Below are positions 7,571-14,678 of a stretch of DNA of 17,791 nt, piece by piece. How positions within the stretch are numbered: the first letter of the stretch is position 1; each line of letters begins with the position of its first letter. This DNA is from DASRJX01 sp035649235 (GTDB lineage: Bacteria > Acidobacteriota > Polarisedimenticolia > Gp22-AA2). A model generated the notes under the pieces. It searched no databases. It was not told the DNA's origin and saw only the letters and a list, made by a program, of their open reading frames with translations. The stretch is from NCBI GenBank assembly GCA_035649235.1, contig DASRJX010000207.1:1-17791 (forward strand), read 5' to 3'. The translations under genes were made by a program, and so were the position numbers.

Positions 7571-8464
7571 GGCTGGGGGCCCATGCCGCGGCCGCCGGTC
7601 TCCTGTCGCTTCTCGTGGCGCCGCCCGGCCCAGGCGCGGCGCCGCCGCCGGCCCGGACCGCCTCCCGGCCGGCCGCTCCGCGCATCGAGAACCGGACGGC
7701 TTCGGTTCTCGGCCTGAAGATCCACTATCTGCAGTCCGGCCGCGGGGCCCCCGTCGTCCTGCTGCACGGCACCGGCGGATCGGCGGACGCGTGGCGCCCC
7801 GCGATGAGCGCGCTGTCGAGGGACCTGCGTGTCATCGCGCCCGATCAGATCGGCTTCGGGGCCTCGGACAAACCGCCGATCGACTACACGCCCGGCACTC
7901 TGGTCGATTTCCTTGGGATGTTCCTGAAGCAGCTGGGCATCGACCGCGCGAGCCTCGTCGGCCACGCGACCGGCGCCCGGGTCGCCTGCCTGTTCGCCCT
8001 GGCCCACCCGGATCGGGTCGACCGCCTGGTCCTGATCAGCGGCACGGCCTACAAGCCGAACCTGGACCAGGAAACCCTGGCAGCCCTCAACTTCAGCACC
8101 CTCGCGGGGGCGCGGCGTCTCCTGGAGCTGGCCTACTTCGACGACAAGGCGCGCGTCACGGACGCCCTGGCCTCCGACTTGTTCTCGAAGCGCCTCCGCT
8201 CCGGCTCCTCCTTCACGATCGGCCGGCTCGAGGAGTCCTACAGCAGGGGCGAAGGCTACGTCGACGATCTCAGCCCGATCCAGGCGCCGACCCTCATCCT
8301 CTGGGCAGGAGGACGAGATTGCGCCGATGGCGGCCGCCCAACGGGCGAAGCGGCAGATCCGAGGATCGCGCCTCGTCACCTTCGAGCGCTGCGGCCACCT
8401 GCCGATGGTCGAAGCGGCGGCCCCCCTGGAGCGCGCCCTGCACGAGTTCCTCGTCAGGCGCTGA
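7567..8464 (+). pseudogene. alpha/beta hydrolase, frameshifted and lacking the nucleophile serine
   Basis: From the ATG at 7567 the frame encodes an N-terminal signal-like stretch (about residues 1-25), the oxyanion motif HGTG (67-70), APDQIGFGASDKP (91-103) and the nucleophile elbow. The elbow reads VGHATGAR (131-138): the Ser of GxSxG is Ala134 (codon GCG, one base from TCG). Homology runs to PTLILW (Trp246, 8302-8304). It then continues in another frame from 8306 (QEDEIAPMAAAQRAK, then CGHLPMVEAA with the catalytic His) and ends at TGA 8462-8464. One G remains where a Gly codon is expected, so two bases look deleted. An intact copy would be about 299 residues. The unshifted frame runs on to 8532, through the next promoter, which argues against it. 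Either this is a decaying gene, or a sequencing error in a G-run in a gene with a changed elbow. It is coupled by ATGA to the DUF885 gene. Confidence 0.75.
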
Positions 8465-8503
8465 CCAGTCAATCCCGGCAGCGGGAGCCTGCGCGCCGCG
8501 TCG

Positions 8504-8533
8504 TTGACAAGTCGGACTCCGTGGCGCTATAAG
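8504..8533 (+). promoter_or_regulatory. strong sigma70-like promoter of the B12 operon
   Basis: TTGACA at 8504-8509 is a perfect -35, and TATAAG at 8528-8533 matches the -10 in five of six bases, with an 18-nt spacer. Transcription should start near 8540, about 17 nt before the first helix of the riboswitch. It lies 40 nt after the stop of the broken hydrolase gene and marks the start of a separate transcript. Confidence 0.75.
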
Positions 8534-8556
8534 GTCTTGTTGATCCTTGACAATAT

Positions 8557-8737
8557 GTCGCGGGCGAACGGCGTCGATAGGTGGCGCCATCGCAAGCAAG
8601 AGGGAAGGGGGTGTGAATCCCCCGCTGCCCCGCAACTGTGAGCGGTAGCGAAACCCGGGTAATCCCACTGGGGCCTTTGAGGCGCCTGGGAAGGGCCGGG
8701 GAGTAGAGAGCCGCAAGCCAGGAGACCTGCCCGCGAC
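8557..8737 (+). ncRNA. cobalamin (B12) riboswitch
   Basis: The stretch has the conserved cobalamin-riboswitch core. A GGGGG/CCCCC hairpin (8607-8611 with 8619-8623) encloses TGTGAAT. It is followed by GCTGCCCCGCAACTGTGAGC (8624-8643), then CCACTGGG near 8665-8675, GGGAAGGGCCGGGGAGTAGA, and the B12 box GCAAGCCAGGAGACCTGCC (8713-8731). The closing P1 helix is a perfect 9-bp pairing of GTCGCGGGC (8557-8565) with GCCCGCGAC (8729-8737). This family binds adenosylcobalamin or another corrinoid and usually switches expression off. It precedes four exported-protein genes including a BtuB-like receptor, which gives the operon its B12 assignment. Confidence 0.95.
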
Positions 8738-8754
8738 GCATCGCACCGGTCGGA

Positions 8755-8770
8755 CCTTTCGCGGGAAAGG
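8755..8770 (+). promoter_or_regulatory. small hairpin between riboswitch and terminator (possible switching element)
   Basis: CCTTTC (8755-8760) pairs with GAAAGG (8765-8770) around a GCGG loop. The same stretch contains TCGCGGG (8759-8765), a copy of part of the P1 5' arm, which could instead pair with the P1 3' arm CCCGCGA (8730-8736). The two pairings exclude each other. A regulatory role is inferred. Confidence 0.4.
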
Positions 8771-8782
8771 GACTTCGAGCCT

Positions 8783-8826
8783 GCCCCGACGGCGCTCGTT
8801 TCCAGCGAGGTCGGGGCTTCGTTTTT
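8783..8826 (+). terminator. intrinsic terminator of the cobalamin riboswitch
   Basis: GCCCCGAC (8783-8790) pairs perfectly with GTCGGGGC (8810-8817). An inner CGCT/AGCG helix continues the stem, which is followed by TTCGTTTTT (8818-8826). It lies between the aptamer and the first start codon, so control by premature termination is the simplest reading. GTCGG at 8749-8753 could pair with CCGAC in the 5' arm as a short antiterminator. Confidence 0.8.
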
Positions 8827-8860
8827 CCCGTGGCGGCCCGCCGGGTGCCGTTCGCCTCGA

Positions 8861-8866
8861 GGGAGG
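8861..8866 (+). promoter_or_regulatory. Shine-Dalgarno GGGAGG that sets the first B12-operon gene start
   Basis: GGGAGG is 5 nt before the ATG at 8872. It selects this start over an in-frame GTG at 8830 that lies directly against the terminator, and it yields a clean signal peptide. Confidence 0.7.
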
Positions 8867-8871
8867 TCGCC

Positions 8872-10098
8872 ATGGGTCGGTTCACGATCGCCGCCGCCGG
8901 AGCGGGGTTGCTGGTCTGTATCGCCTCCGGCGCGCGCGCCCAGACCGCCACCGACTGCTTTCCCGACCGCGTCGTCTCCCTCGTCCTGGGTTCGGTCAGC
9001 GCGCCGCCGGCGTTCAACTCCTGGCAGCCGGGCATCGTCCTGGGACCGCCGGGCACCGCCACGCCCACCACCGGCTCGCTCACCGTCCTGTCGCTGGGCC
9101 ACGGCGGGTCGATCGTCATCGAGTTCACCGACAACGAGATCCTCGACGGCCCGGGCCCTGATTTCATCGTCTTCGAGAACCCGTTCTTCTGCACCGCCGT
9201 GCCGGCGTCCCCGGCCGACCCCTGGAGCGTCTTCGCCGAGCCCGGGATCGTCGAGGCGAGCGAGGACGGGATCGTCTATCACGCCTTCCCCTACGATGCC
9301 GCGGCCCTGACGCAGGTCACGACCTCCTGCACCGACCGCTCGCTGCTCGCTGCGCTGCGCGGCCTCGCGGGCCTGACGCCGAGCTTCACGGGCGACTACA
9401 CCGTCGCCGACGATCCGCTCCTTTTCGAGGCGGGGGCCCCCGGCGGCGTGGCCGGCCATGGCGGCGACGCCTTCGACCTGGCGGACGTCGGACTGGCGCG
9501 CGCCCGCGTCCTGCGCATCACGGACCCGAACCTGGCGATCGGCGTCCCCGGCTCCTCCGAAGGGCTCGACCTCGACACCGTGGTGGCGCTCCACGCCCGG
9601 CCCCTCCTGCCCGGGCCGGACGCGGACGCGGACGGCCTTCCGGACGTGGCGGAGACCTTTCTGTACGGCAGCAACCCGCTCGATCCCGACAGCGACGGCG
9701 ACGGAGTCGGCGACGGCGCCGAGGCGGCCGCCTGCCACGATCCGGCGCACGCCGCCACGGCCCCGTACTTTTTCCCGAGCCTGGACCTCGAGGTCTCCGA
9801 GGCGCAGCCGACCGTCGTGCGCTGGAACACCCTCGGGCCGGGCGTCACCTACGACCTCATCCGGGCCAGCCTGAAGTCGGTGCACGCCTCGGGCGGGATG
9901 GTCGATCTCGGTGTGGTCGCCTGCATCGAGAACAACTCGACCGATCTCTCCAACCGCAACCTGGGGGACGCGGCGGTGCCGCCGTCTGGCGAAGCGTTCC
10001 TCTACCTCGCGCGCCCGAACCCTCCCGGCTCCACCCCCGGCTACGGCGCCTCCTCGAACCACGAGCCCCGGCTGGCCGCATCCGGAGACTGCCCGTGA
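8872..10098 (+). CDS. secreted B12-operon protein: lectin-like domain, TSP3-type calcium segment, C-terminal module
   Basis: The product is 408 residues. Residues 1-23 form a signal peptide ending ARA. Residues about 30-243 look like a beta-sandwich domain (SLGHGGSIVIEFTDNEI, GPGPDFIVFENPFF, EASEDGIVYHAFP, GGDAFDLADVGLARARVLRITD). I associate this type with cell-surface proteins next to B12 receptors. Residues 250-283 form a thrombospondin-type-3-like Asp repeat (DADADGLPD, DPDSDGDGVGDGAE), expected to bind calcium. Residues about 300-408 (VVRWNTLGPGVTYDLIRASL to SGDCP) are a separate beta-rich module common in secreted Acidobacteriota-type proteins. It is the first gene after the riboswitch and its stop overlaps the next GTG (GTGA). 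A role in binding corrinoid or organising the receptor at the surface is inferred from operon context; no enzyme motif is visible. Confidence 0.85.
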   Translation: MGRFTIAAAGAGLLVCIASGARAQTATDCFPDRVVSLVLGSVSAPPAFNSWQPGIVLGPPGTATPTTGSLTVLSLGHGGSIVIEFTDNEILDGPGPDFIVFENPFFCTAVPASPADPWSVFAEPGIVEASEDGIVYHAFPYDAAALTQVTTSCTDRSLLAALRGLAGLTPSFTGDYTVADDPLLFEAGAPGGVAGHGGDAFDLADVGLARARVLRITDPNLAIGVPGSSEGLDLDTVVALHARPLLPGPDADADGLPDVAETFLYGSNPLDPDSDGDGVGDGAEAAACHDPAHAATAPYFFPSLDLEVSEAQPTVVRWNTLGPGVTYDLIRASLKSVHASGGMVDLGVVACIENNSTDLSNRNLGDAAVPPSGEAFLYLARPNPPGSTPGYGASSNHEPRLAASGDCP

Positions 10099-12137
10099 CG
10101 CGAGGCGCCCGCCACGGGGCCGCCGCCCCGGGGGTGCTGGAGGCGCTCGTGGCGATGGCGCTGCTCGCCGCCACGCGCTGTGCTATCGCCGACGAGGCGG
10201 CGTCCGGAGAGGACGGCCGCCCCAGCCCGCCCGTCGAGACGGTCGAGGTGCGCGAGAGCGCGGACAGGGTGGCGGCGGATCCGGCGGCCTTCGCCACCGT
10301 CATCCGTCCCGAGGACTTCGCGGACCGGATCACGACGCTGCCGGAGCTCTTGCGCGACGCCGTCGGCGTGCAGATCAAATCGCTCGGCGGCGAGTTCGCG
10401 ACGGTGTCGATCCGCGGCAGCAGCGCCGAGCAGGTGGTCGTCTATCTTGACGGGGTCCCCCTCAACCGGGCCCTCGGCGGGGCGGTGAACCTCGCCGACC
10501 TGCCTCTCGTCCAGGTCGACTCGATCGAGATCTACCGTGGCTTCACTCCCGCCTCGCTGCCCGCCGCATCGATCGGCGGCGCCATCCTGGTGCATTCGAA
10601 GGCGGCCTCCCGCGAGCCTCACGGGCAGGCGGCCTTGACGCTCGGCTCCTTCGGGTCGGCCGAGGTGAGCGGCGGGTACGCGGCCTCGGGCAAGCGCGGG
10701 GACGTCTACCTGGGTGCCGACGTCGCGACCAGCGACGCGGATTTTCCCTACCTCGACGACAACGGAACGACGTTCGAGCCCTCCGACGACGAGGTCGTGC
10801 CGCGGGTCAACAACGCCTTTCACCGCAACCATCTACTGGCGCGCGGCACGCTGCCTCTGGGGCGGGCGCGCCTGACGCTGGGCGCCGACCTCCTCGACCG
10901 GGGCCAGGGAGTGCCCGGCGTCGGAGCGAACCCGTCGACGCACTCGCGTTACGACAACTCGCGCCTCCTGCTGAACGGACAGCTGGAAGCCCCGGGGCTC
11001 CTGGACGGCCGGCTGCTCCTGCGCGGAGGGCTGGCGGGCACCCTCTACGACGAGGAGTTCGACGGCACGCAGGGCGAGGTCCCCGGCAGCGTCCGGCACA
11101 CCGACAACCGGATCGCCTGCCTGGCCGCCGAGGCGGGAGGGACGTACGTCCTGTCCGCCCGGCAGGGCGTGTCGTTCCTCGTGGCGGGGCGCCGCGAGCA
11201 GGCCGACCTCAAGAACCGGATTCTCGATCCGCCCGACATCGGGCGAGTGACGCGCGACGTCACGACGATCACCCTCGAAGATCAGATCGCCCTCGTCTCG
11301 GGGCGGCTGCTCCTCAACCCGTCGCTGCGCTACGAGCGCTACGGGAGCGTCTTCACGCCCGGAGCGTCGACCGGGGTGGTGCCGCACGGAGCCCCCGACG
11401 ACGGTGTCACGACCTGGAAGATCGGCTTCCGGGTGGACGCGCGCGAGGGGCTGGCGGTGCGCGGCAACGCCGGCACCTTCCTGCGCCTGCCGGACGTGAT
11501 CGAGCTGTTCGGCGACCAGGGCTCGGTCGTCGGCAATCCAGGGCTCCTGCCCGAGCAAGGGCGGAACGCGGATCTCGGCGTCGTCGTCCGCACGACCCGC
11601 GCGCACGGGGCGCTACGGCAGGCCCGGGTCGAGGCGGTCCTGTTCCAGACGGAGGCCACGGACCTGATCCTCTACCAGCCGAACGCGCAGTCCTCCGTGG
11701 TGGCGGTCAACATCGGGGAGGCCCGCATCCGCGGCGTGGAGCTGAGCCTCGACCTGACGATCGGTCCCCGCCTGAGTGGCACGCTGAACGTCGTCCACCA
11801 GTCGGCGATCGACGTCAGCGACCGCTTCAGCGAGGGCTACCGGCTGCCCGGGCGGCCGACGGACGAGGTGAGCGCCGGGGCCGGCCTGCTGCTGGGGCCC
11901 GGGCGCGCGGTCTACGACTTCACCTACATCGGCTCGAACTACATCAACAGCGTCAATACCGAGAGCGGCCTGCTCCCCGCGCGCTACCTCCACGACCTGT
12001 CGTACCGGCTGCGCCTGACACGCCACTGGGAGGCGACCTTCCAGGTGCGCAACATCTTCGACGAGCAGACGGTCGACGTGGCCCGCTTCCCGCTGCCGGG
12101 CCGCTCCTTCGAGGCGAGGCTCCAGTGGACCTACTGA
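10095..12137 (+). CDS. btuB: BtuB-like TonB-dependent outer-membrane cobalamin receptor
   Basis: The product is 680 residues. It has a signal peptide (residues 1 to about 32, hydrophobic VAMALLAATRCAIA) and a TonB-box-like ETVEVRES (48-55). A plug domain covers about 62-168 (LPELLRDAVGVQIKSLGGE, TVSIRGSSAEQVVVYLDGVPLN, VDSIEIYRG). A long beta-barrel ends in the aromatic QWTY. The loop DADFPYLDDNGTTFEPSDDE is rich in Asp; calcium-binding Asp loops are known in E. coli BtuB, though I cannot align them residue by residue. Energy would come from TonB-ExbB-ExbD, which are not in the window. The substrate call rests mainly on the upstream cobalamin riboswitch; sequence alone would give only a TonB-dependent vitamin or siderophore receptor. 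The GTG start overlaps the previous stop. Confidence 0.88.
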   Translation: MTRGARHGAAAPGVLEALVAMALLAATRCAIADEAASGEDGRPSPPVETVEVRESADRVAADPAAFATVIRPEDFADRITTLPELLRDAVGVQIKSLGGEFATVSIRGSSAEQVVVYLDGVPLNRALGGAVNLADLPLVQVDSIEIYRGFTPASLPAASIGGAILVHSKAASREPHGQAALTLGSFGSAEVSGGYAASGKRGDVYLGADVATSDADFPYLDDNGTTFEPSDDEVVPRVNNAFHRNHLLARGTLPLGRARLTLGADLLDRGQGVPGVGANPSTHSRYDNSRLLLNGQLEAPGLLDGRLLLRGGLAGTLYDEEFDGTQGEVPGSVRHTDNRIACLAAEAGGTYVLSARQGVSFLVAGRREQADLKNRILDPPDIGRVTRDVTTITLEDQIALVSGRLLLNPSLRYERYGSVFTPGASTGVVPHGAPDDGVTTWKIGFRVDAREGLAVRGNAGTFLRLPDVIELFGDQGSVVGNPGLLPEQGRNADLGVVVRTTRAHGALRQARVEAVLFQTEATDLILYQPNAQSSVVAVNIGEARIRGVELSLDLTIGPRLSGTLNVVHQSAIDVSDRFSEGYRLPGRPTDEVSAGAGLLLGPGRAVYDFTYIGSNYINSVNTESGLLPARYLHDLSYRLRLTRHWEATFQVRNIFDEQTVDVARFPLPGRSFEARLQWTY

Positions 12138-13723
12138 GCCACCGGCGCACCTGGTCGCTCCTTGGCGCCGCGGCGCTCCTGCTCCTGACTTTGGCCATCG
12201 CCTGTGGCGGGGGCGGCGCCGCGCGCCAGAAGCGCGGGCCGCTCCCGGGTCCGGCCGGTCGCCTCGACCCGATCTACGACGCGACGATCCTGTTTCCCGA
12301 CGACGTCGTCATCGTCGGGGGCCTGGAGCACCACGGCATCGCGCTCGACATCGCGATCACGTTCGACGACGCGGGCCTGCGCGACGGCGACCCGCGCTTC
12401 ACGGCGCCCGTCGGCGTCGTCGGCGTGACCGCCGGCGGCGTCGCACAGGCGCCCGTCATGCCGCGCCCGATCCTCCTCGAGGGGACGATCGACGGCGACG
12501 CGTTCCAGACCGACCTCTTCGGCCCGATCCAATTCGGAACGGCGAACCTCATCCTCTCCCTCGCCGGGGCCATCGCGCCCGATCGCCGCTCCATCGCCGG
12601 CGAGGCGGCGCTGTTCGGCACCTCGAGCCGGGGCACCTTCACGGCCGTGAAGCGGCGGCGGTACCTCGTGGCCGGCACCGATCTGCAGACGATCGGCGAA
12701 GCGGCGGTCGTCGGCGTGCGATACGGCGCGCAGTTCGACCTCGACGAAAACCTCGAGACCACGAGCAGCGATCCGGTGGCTCGCGTCGAGGACGGCCGGC
12801 CGTTCGTCGTCAACCGCCTGTCGTTCGACAACCTGCAGGGCCTCGACCCGGCCCGGCGCTTCCTGACCACGTTCCAGTATTCGACCGGCAACGGCTCCAA
12901 CCCGCACGACCTGGTGGTGCTCCCCGACGAGAAGGCGGGCCTCCCGGCCCCGGCCGTCGGGACCCCGAGCGCCGGGGTCGCCTTCGTGACCCGCTACGAG
13001 CCGCCTTACGACGACGTCGCCCTCGTCGATCTGGACGACGGGGCCCTGTTGGGGTCGATCGACCTGGTCCCCTTCGCGCTCAACCCCGATCGCCTGCCGC
13101 GTCCCGATCAGATCCTGCTGCACGGCGGCCTGCTCTACGTGACGCTGCAGGACGCCAACCGCAGCTTCACCCAGTTCATGAACGGGCGCGTGGCCGTGAT
13201 CGACCCCGCGCTCCGCGAGGTGGTGGACGTGATCGACCTCGCGGGGCAGAACCCGTTCGAATCGCTCGTCGACGGGCCCGGCACCGGCCTCATCTACGTC
13301 GGACTCGCCGGCATCTTCCCCGGCCTGCGCCCGCAGGCTCTCACGGGCGGCATCGAGGCGATCGACCCCGCGACCCGCCGCTCGCTCGGACTGGTCGTCG
13401 ACGACGACGCTCTGGGGGGCAACGTGTCGGCGGTCGCCATCGTCTCGGCGGAGCGCGGCTATGCCGTGGTCACCGACGCCACGTTCCGCAACTTCGTGAA
13501 GGCGTTCGACCCGTCGACCGGCGAGGTCCTGGGCTCCGTGTTCGAGACCCAGGACCGGATCGCCGCCCTGGTGAGCGACGGGGACGGGTGGCTGCTGATC
13601 GCGGACAGCAGCTTCACAGCACCGCGCCTTCTGGTCCTCGACGGACAGACGGCGCAGCCACTGGCGTCGCTACCGCTGCGCCTGCCGCCCCTGTCGGTCG
13701 CGATCCTGACGAGAAGCCTGTGA
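12125..13723 (+). CDS. lipoprotein with YncE-like beta-propeller, candidate BtuG-type B12-binding partner
   Basis: The product is 532 residues from a GTG that overlaps the 3' end of the receptor gene by 13 nt, implying coupled translation. Residues 1-27 are a lipoprotein signal with LAIAC and lipidation at Cys27, followed by a Gly-rich tether. Residues about 38-185 are an extra beta-rich domain of unknown type. From about 190 to the end, propeller-like repeats of the YVTN/YncE kind follow: DPVARVEDGRPFVVNRLSFDN; STGNGSNPHDLVVL; ALVDLDDGALLGSIDL; RVAVIDPALREVVDVIDLAG; GGIEAIDPATRRSLGLV; VKAFDPSTGEVLGSV. In Bacteroides, BtuG is a surface lipoprotein propeller that binds B12 tightly and caps BtuB. 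Position, lipidation and fold type make an equivalent role here plausible, but this is an analogy, not proven homology. Confidence 0.82.
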   Translation: MDLLSHRRTWSLLGAAALLLLTLAIACGGGGAARQKRGPLPGPAGRLDPIYDATILFPDDVVIVGGLEHHGIALDIAITFDDAGLRDGDPRFTAPVGVVGVTAGGVAQAPVMPRPILLEGTIDGDAFQTDLFGPIQFGTANLILSLAGAIAPDRRSIAGEAALFGTSSRGTFTAVKRRRYLVAGTDLQTIGEAAVVGVRYGAQFDLDENLETTSSDPVARVEDGRPFVVNRLSFDNLQGLDPARRFLTTFQYSTGNGSNPHDLVVLPDEKAGLPAPAVGTPSAGVAFVTRYEPPYDDVALVDLDDGALLGSIDLVPFALNPDRLPRPDQILLHGGLLYVTLQDANRSFTQFMNGRVAVIDPALREVVDVIDLAGQNPFESLVDGPGTGLIYVGLAGIFPGLRPQALTGGIEAIDPATRRSLGLVVDDDALGGNVSAVAIVSAERGYAVVTDATFRNFVKAFDPSTGEVLGSVFETQDRIAALVSDGDGWLLIADSSFTAPRLLVLDGQTAQPLASLPLRLPPLSVAILTRSL

Positions 13724-13741
13724 CTCCATCAACCCCATTCA

Positions 13742-13747
13742 AGGAGG
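13742..13747 (+). promoter_or_regulatory. strong Shine-Dalgarno AGGAGG for the last B12-operon gene
   Basis: AGGAGG lies 5 nt before the ATG at 13753. It rules out a 55-codon upstream in-frame extension that would overlap the lipoprotein gene. Confidence 0.75.
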
Positions 13748-13752
13748 GCCCC

Positions 13753-14661
13753 ATGACGCCGCATCCTCGTCCCGTGTTTCTGTGTGTCCTGATCTCGGTC
13801 GCCGCCTTCGCCATGACGCCGGCCCCGGCCGTGGCGGCGGTCGTGGAGCGCTTCTCCCGCGACCCCCTCGCCGGCCGCTCCGTCAACCCCTTCTTCTCCG
13901 AAGGGGACGCCGGGGCCCGTTTCACGTTTGTCGATCGTGAGCGGCCGCACTTCCCGGGAGACCGCCCCGGCACGCTGCGGGTCCTGTACGACACGACCCT
14001 GCCGACAGCTCGTCTCGCAACACCCCTCGGCGACGTCCTGTCGCTCGGCGAGGATGCCGAATTCGGGGCCATCCTCACGATCCGATCCACCGGCTATCAC
14101 GCCGACCCGCAGGGGTTCTCCCAGATCGCCTTCGGCCTCTGGAACGCCCACTCGACGGGTCCCGGGAGGACGCTCTTTCCGTCCGACAGCTTCGACCTGA
14201 TCGAATTCGACTACTTCGCGAACGTCACCGACTTCGGAGGGCCGTTCCTGTCGCCGTCGGTGTTTGGCGGCAACGTCGGCGACAACGCCTTCTTCAACTT
14301 CACCTTCGGGTCGCAGCAGGCGGCGTTGCCGTTCGACGTCCCGCTCCTGTGCCGGGCGCGCTACCAGGCGGCCACGGGACTCCTCGACGTGACCGTCAGC
14401 CGTCACGCCGGCGGAACGCGCTTCGTTCCGATTCCGGGGGCGTCCGTCACGGTCGATCTGGGCAGCTTGAGCCCGACCTACCTGGTCGACGTCCTGGGAA
14501 TCGCGGCCTACGGGGAGGGCTGGCCGTCGCTGCGGGCGGTCGTCGACTATGACCTGCTGTACACGGGCCCTCTGCCGCTCCCGTTCGCGGTGGGAACGAC
14601 GTCGGCGCCGGCCGGCTCCCGGGGGCCTGGCTCCGGTCCAACGAAGCAGCCGATCCCGTAG
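13753..14661 (+). CDS. secreted protein of unknown function, fourth gene of the B12 operon
   Basis: The product is 302 residues and I do not recognise the family. Residues 1 to about 28 form a Sec signal peptide (FLCVLISVAAFAM, then PAVAA). The mature part looks all-beta with many aromatic residues (FDLIEFDYFANVTDFGG, DNAFFNFTFGS, RARYQAATGLLDVTVSRH, VDVLGIAAYGEGWPS), reminiscent of a jelly-roll or LamG-like sandwich. No catalytic motif is seen. The last about 25 residues are Gly/Pro/Ser-rich and look unstructured. It starts 29 nt after the propeller lipoprotein with its own strong ribosome-binding site and no terminator between, so it probably belongs to the riboswitch transcript. A corrinoid-related surface or periplasmic role is inferred only from that position. 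Confidence 0.78.
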   Translation: MTPHPRPVFLCVLISVAAFAMTPAPAVAAVVERFSRDPLAGRSVNPFFSEGDAGARFTFVDRERPHFPGDRPGTLRVLYDTTLPTARLATPLGDVLSLGEDAEFGAILTIRSTGYHADPQGFSQIAFGLWNAHSTGPGRTLFPSDSFDLIEFDYFANVTDFGGPFLSPSVFGGNVGDNAFFNFTFGSQQAALPFDVPLLCRARYQAATGLLDVTVSRHAGGTRFVPIPGASVTVDLGSLSPTYLVDVLGIAAYGEGWPSLRAVVDYDLLYTGPLPLPFAVGTTSAPAGSRGPGSGPTKQPIP

Positions 14662-14663
14662 GA

Positions 14664-14678
14664 GACGATCACATCGTC
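14664..14678. terminator. possible bidirectional hairpin at a convergent gene junction
   Basis: GACGAT-CAC-ATCGTC is a perfect 6-bp inverted repeat just after the stop at 14661 and overlapping the stop of the opposing gene (14669-14671). There is no T-tract on either side, so it is a weak candidate. Confidence 0.25.

Noticed and set aside
8302..8308. Programmed ribosomal frameshift in the hydrolase gene
   Set aside because: There is no slippery heptamer or clear downstream stimulator, and the missing Ser nucleophile fits decay or a sequencing error better than a programmed event.
5905..8532. A long + strand open frame of 875 codons spanning the DUF885 and hydrolase regions
   Set aside because: Its first 554 codons are an off-frame shadow of the DUF885 gene (Arg/Pro/Ala-rich, no motifs). 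Only the part from 7567 is real hydrolase sequence, and the part after 8305 is again out of frame.
8547..8552. A second TTGACA just upstream of the riboswitch
   Set aside because: No -10 lies at a suitable distance before the aptamer, and a promoter there would start inside the riboswitch. The 8504/8528 pair explains transcription better.
8607..8623. GGGGG/CCCCC inverted repeat considered as a free-standing hairpin or terminator
   Set aside because: It is the internal stem of the cobalamin riboswitch, with the conserved sequence directly following it.
8527..10062. A 511-codon open frame on the minus strand across the riboswitch and first B12-operon gene
   Set aside because: It runs antisense through the cobalamin riboswitch and terminator and opposite a gene with a signal peptide and clear domains. 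The composition is typical of a high-GC shadow frame.
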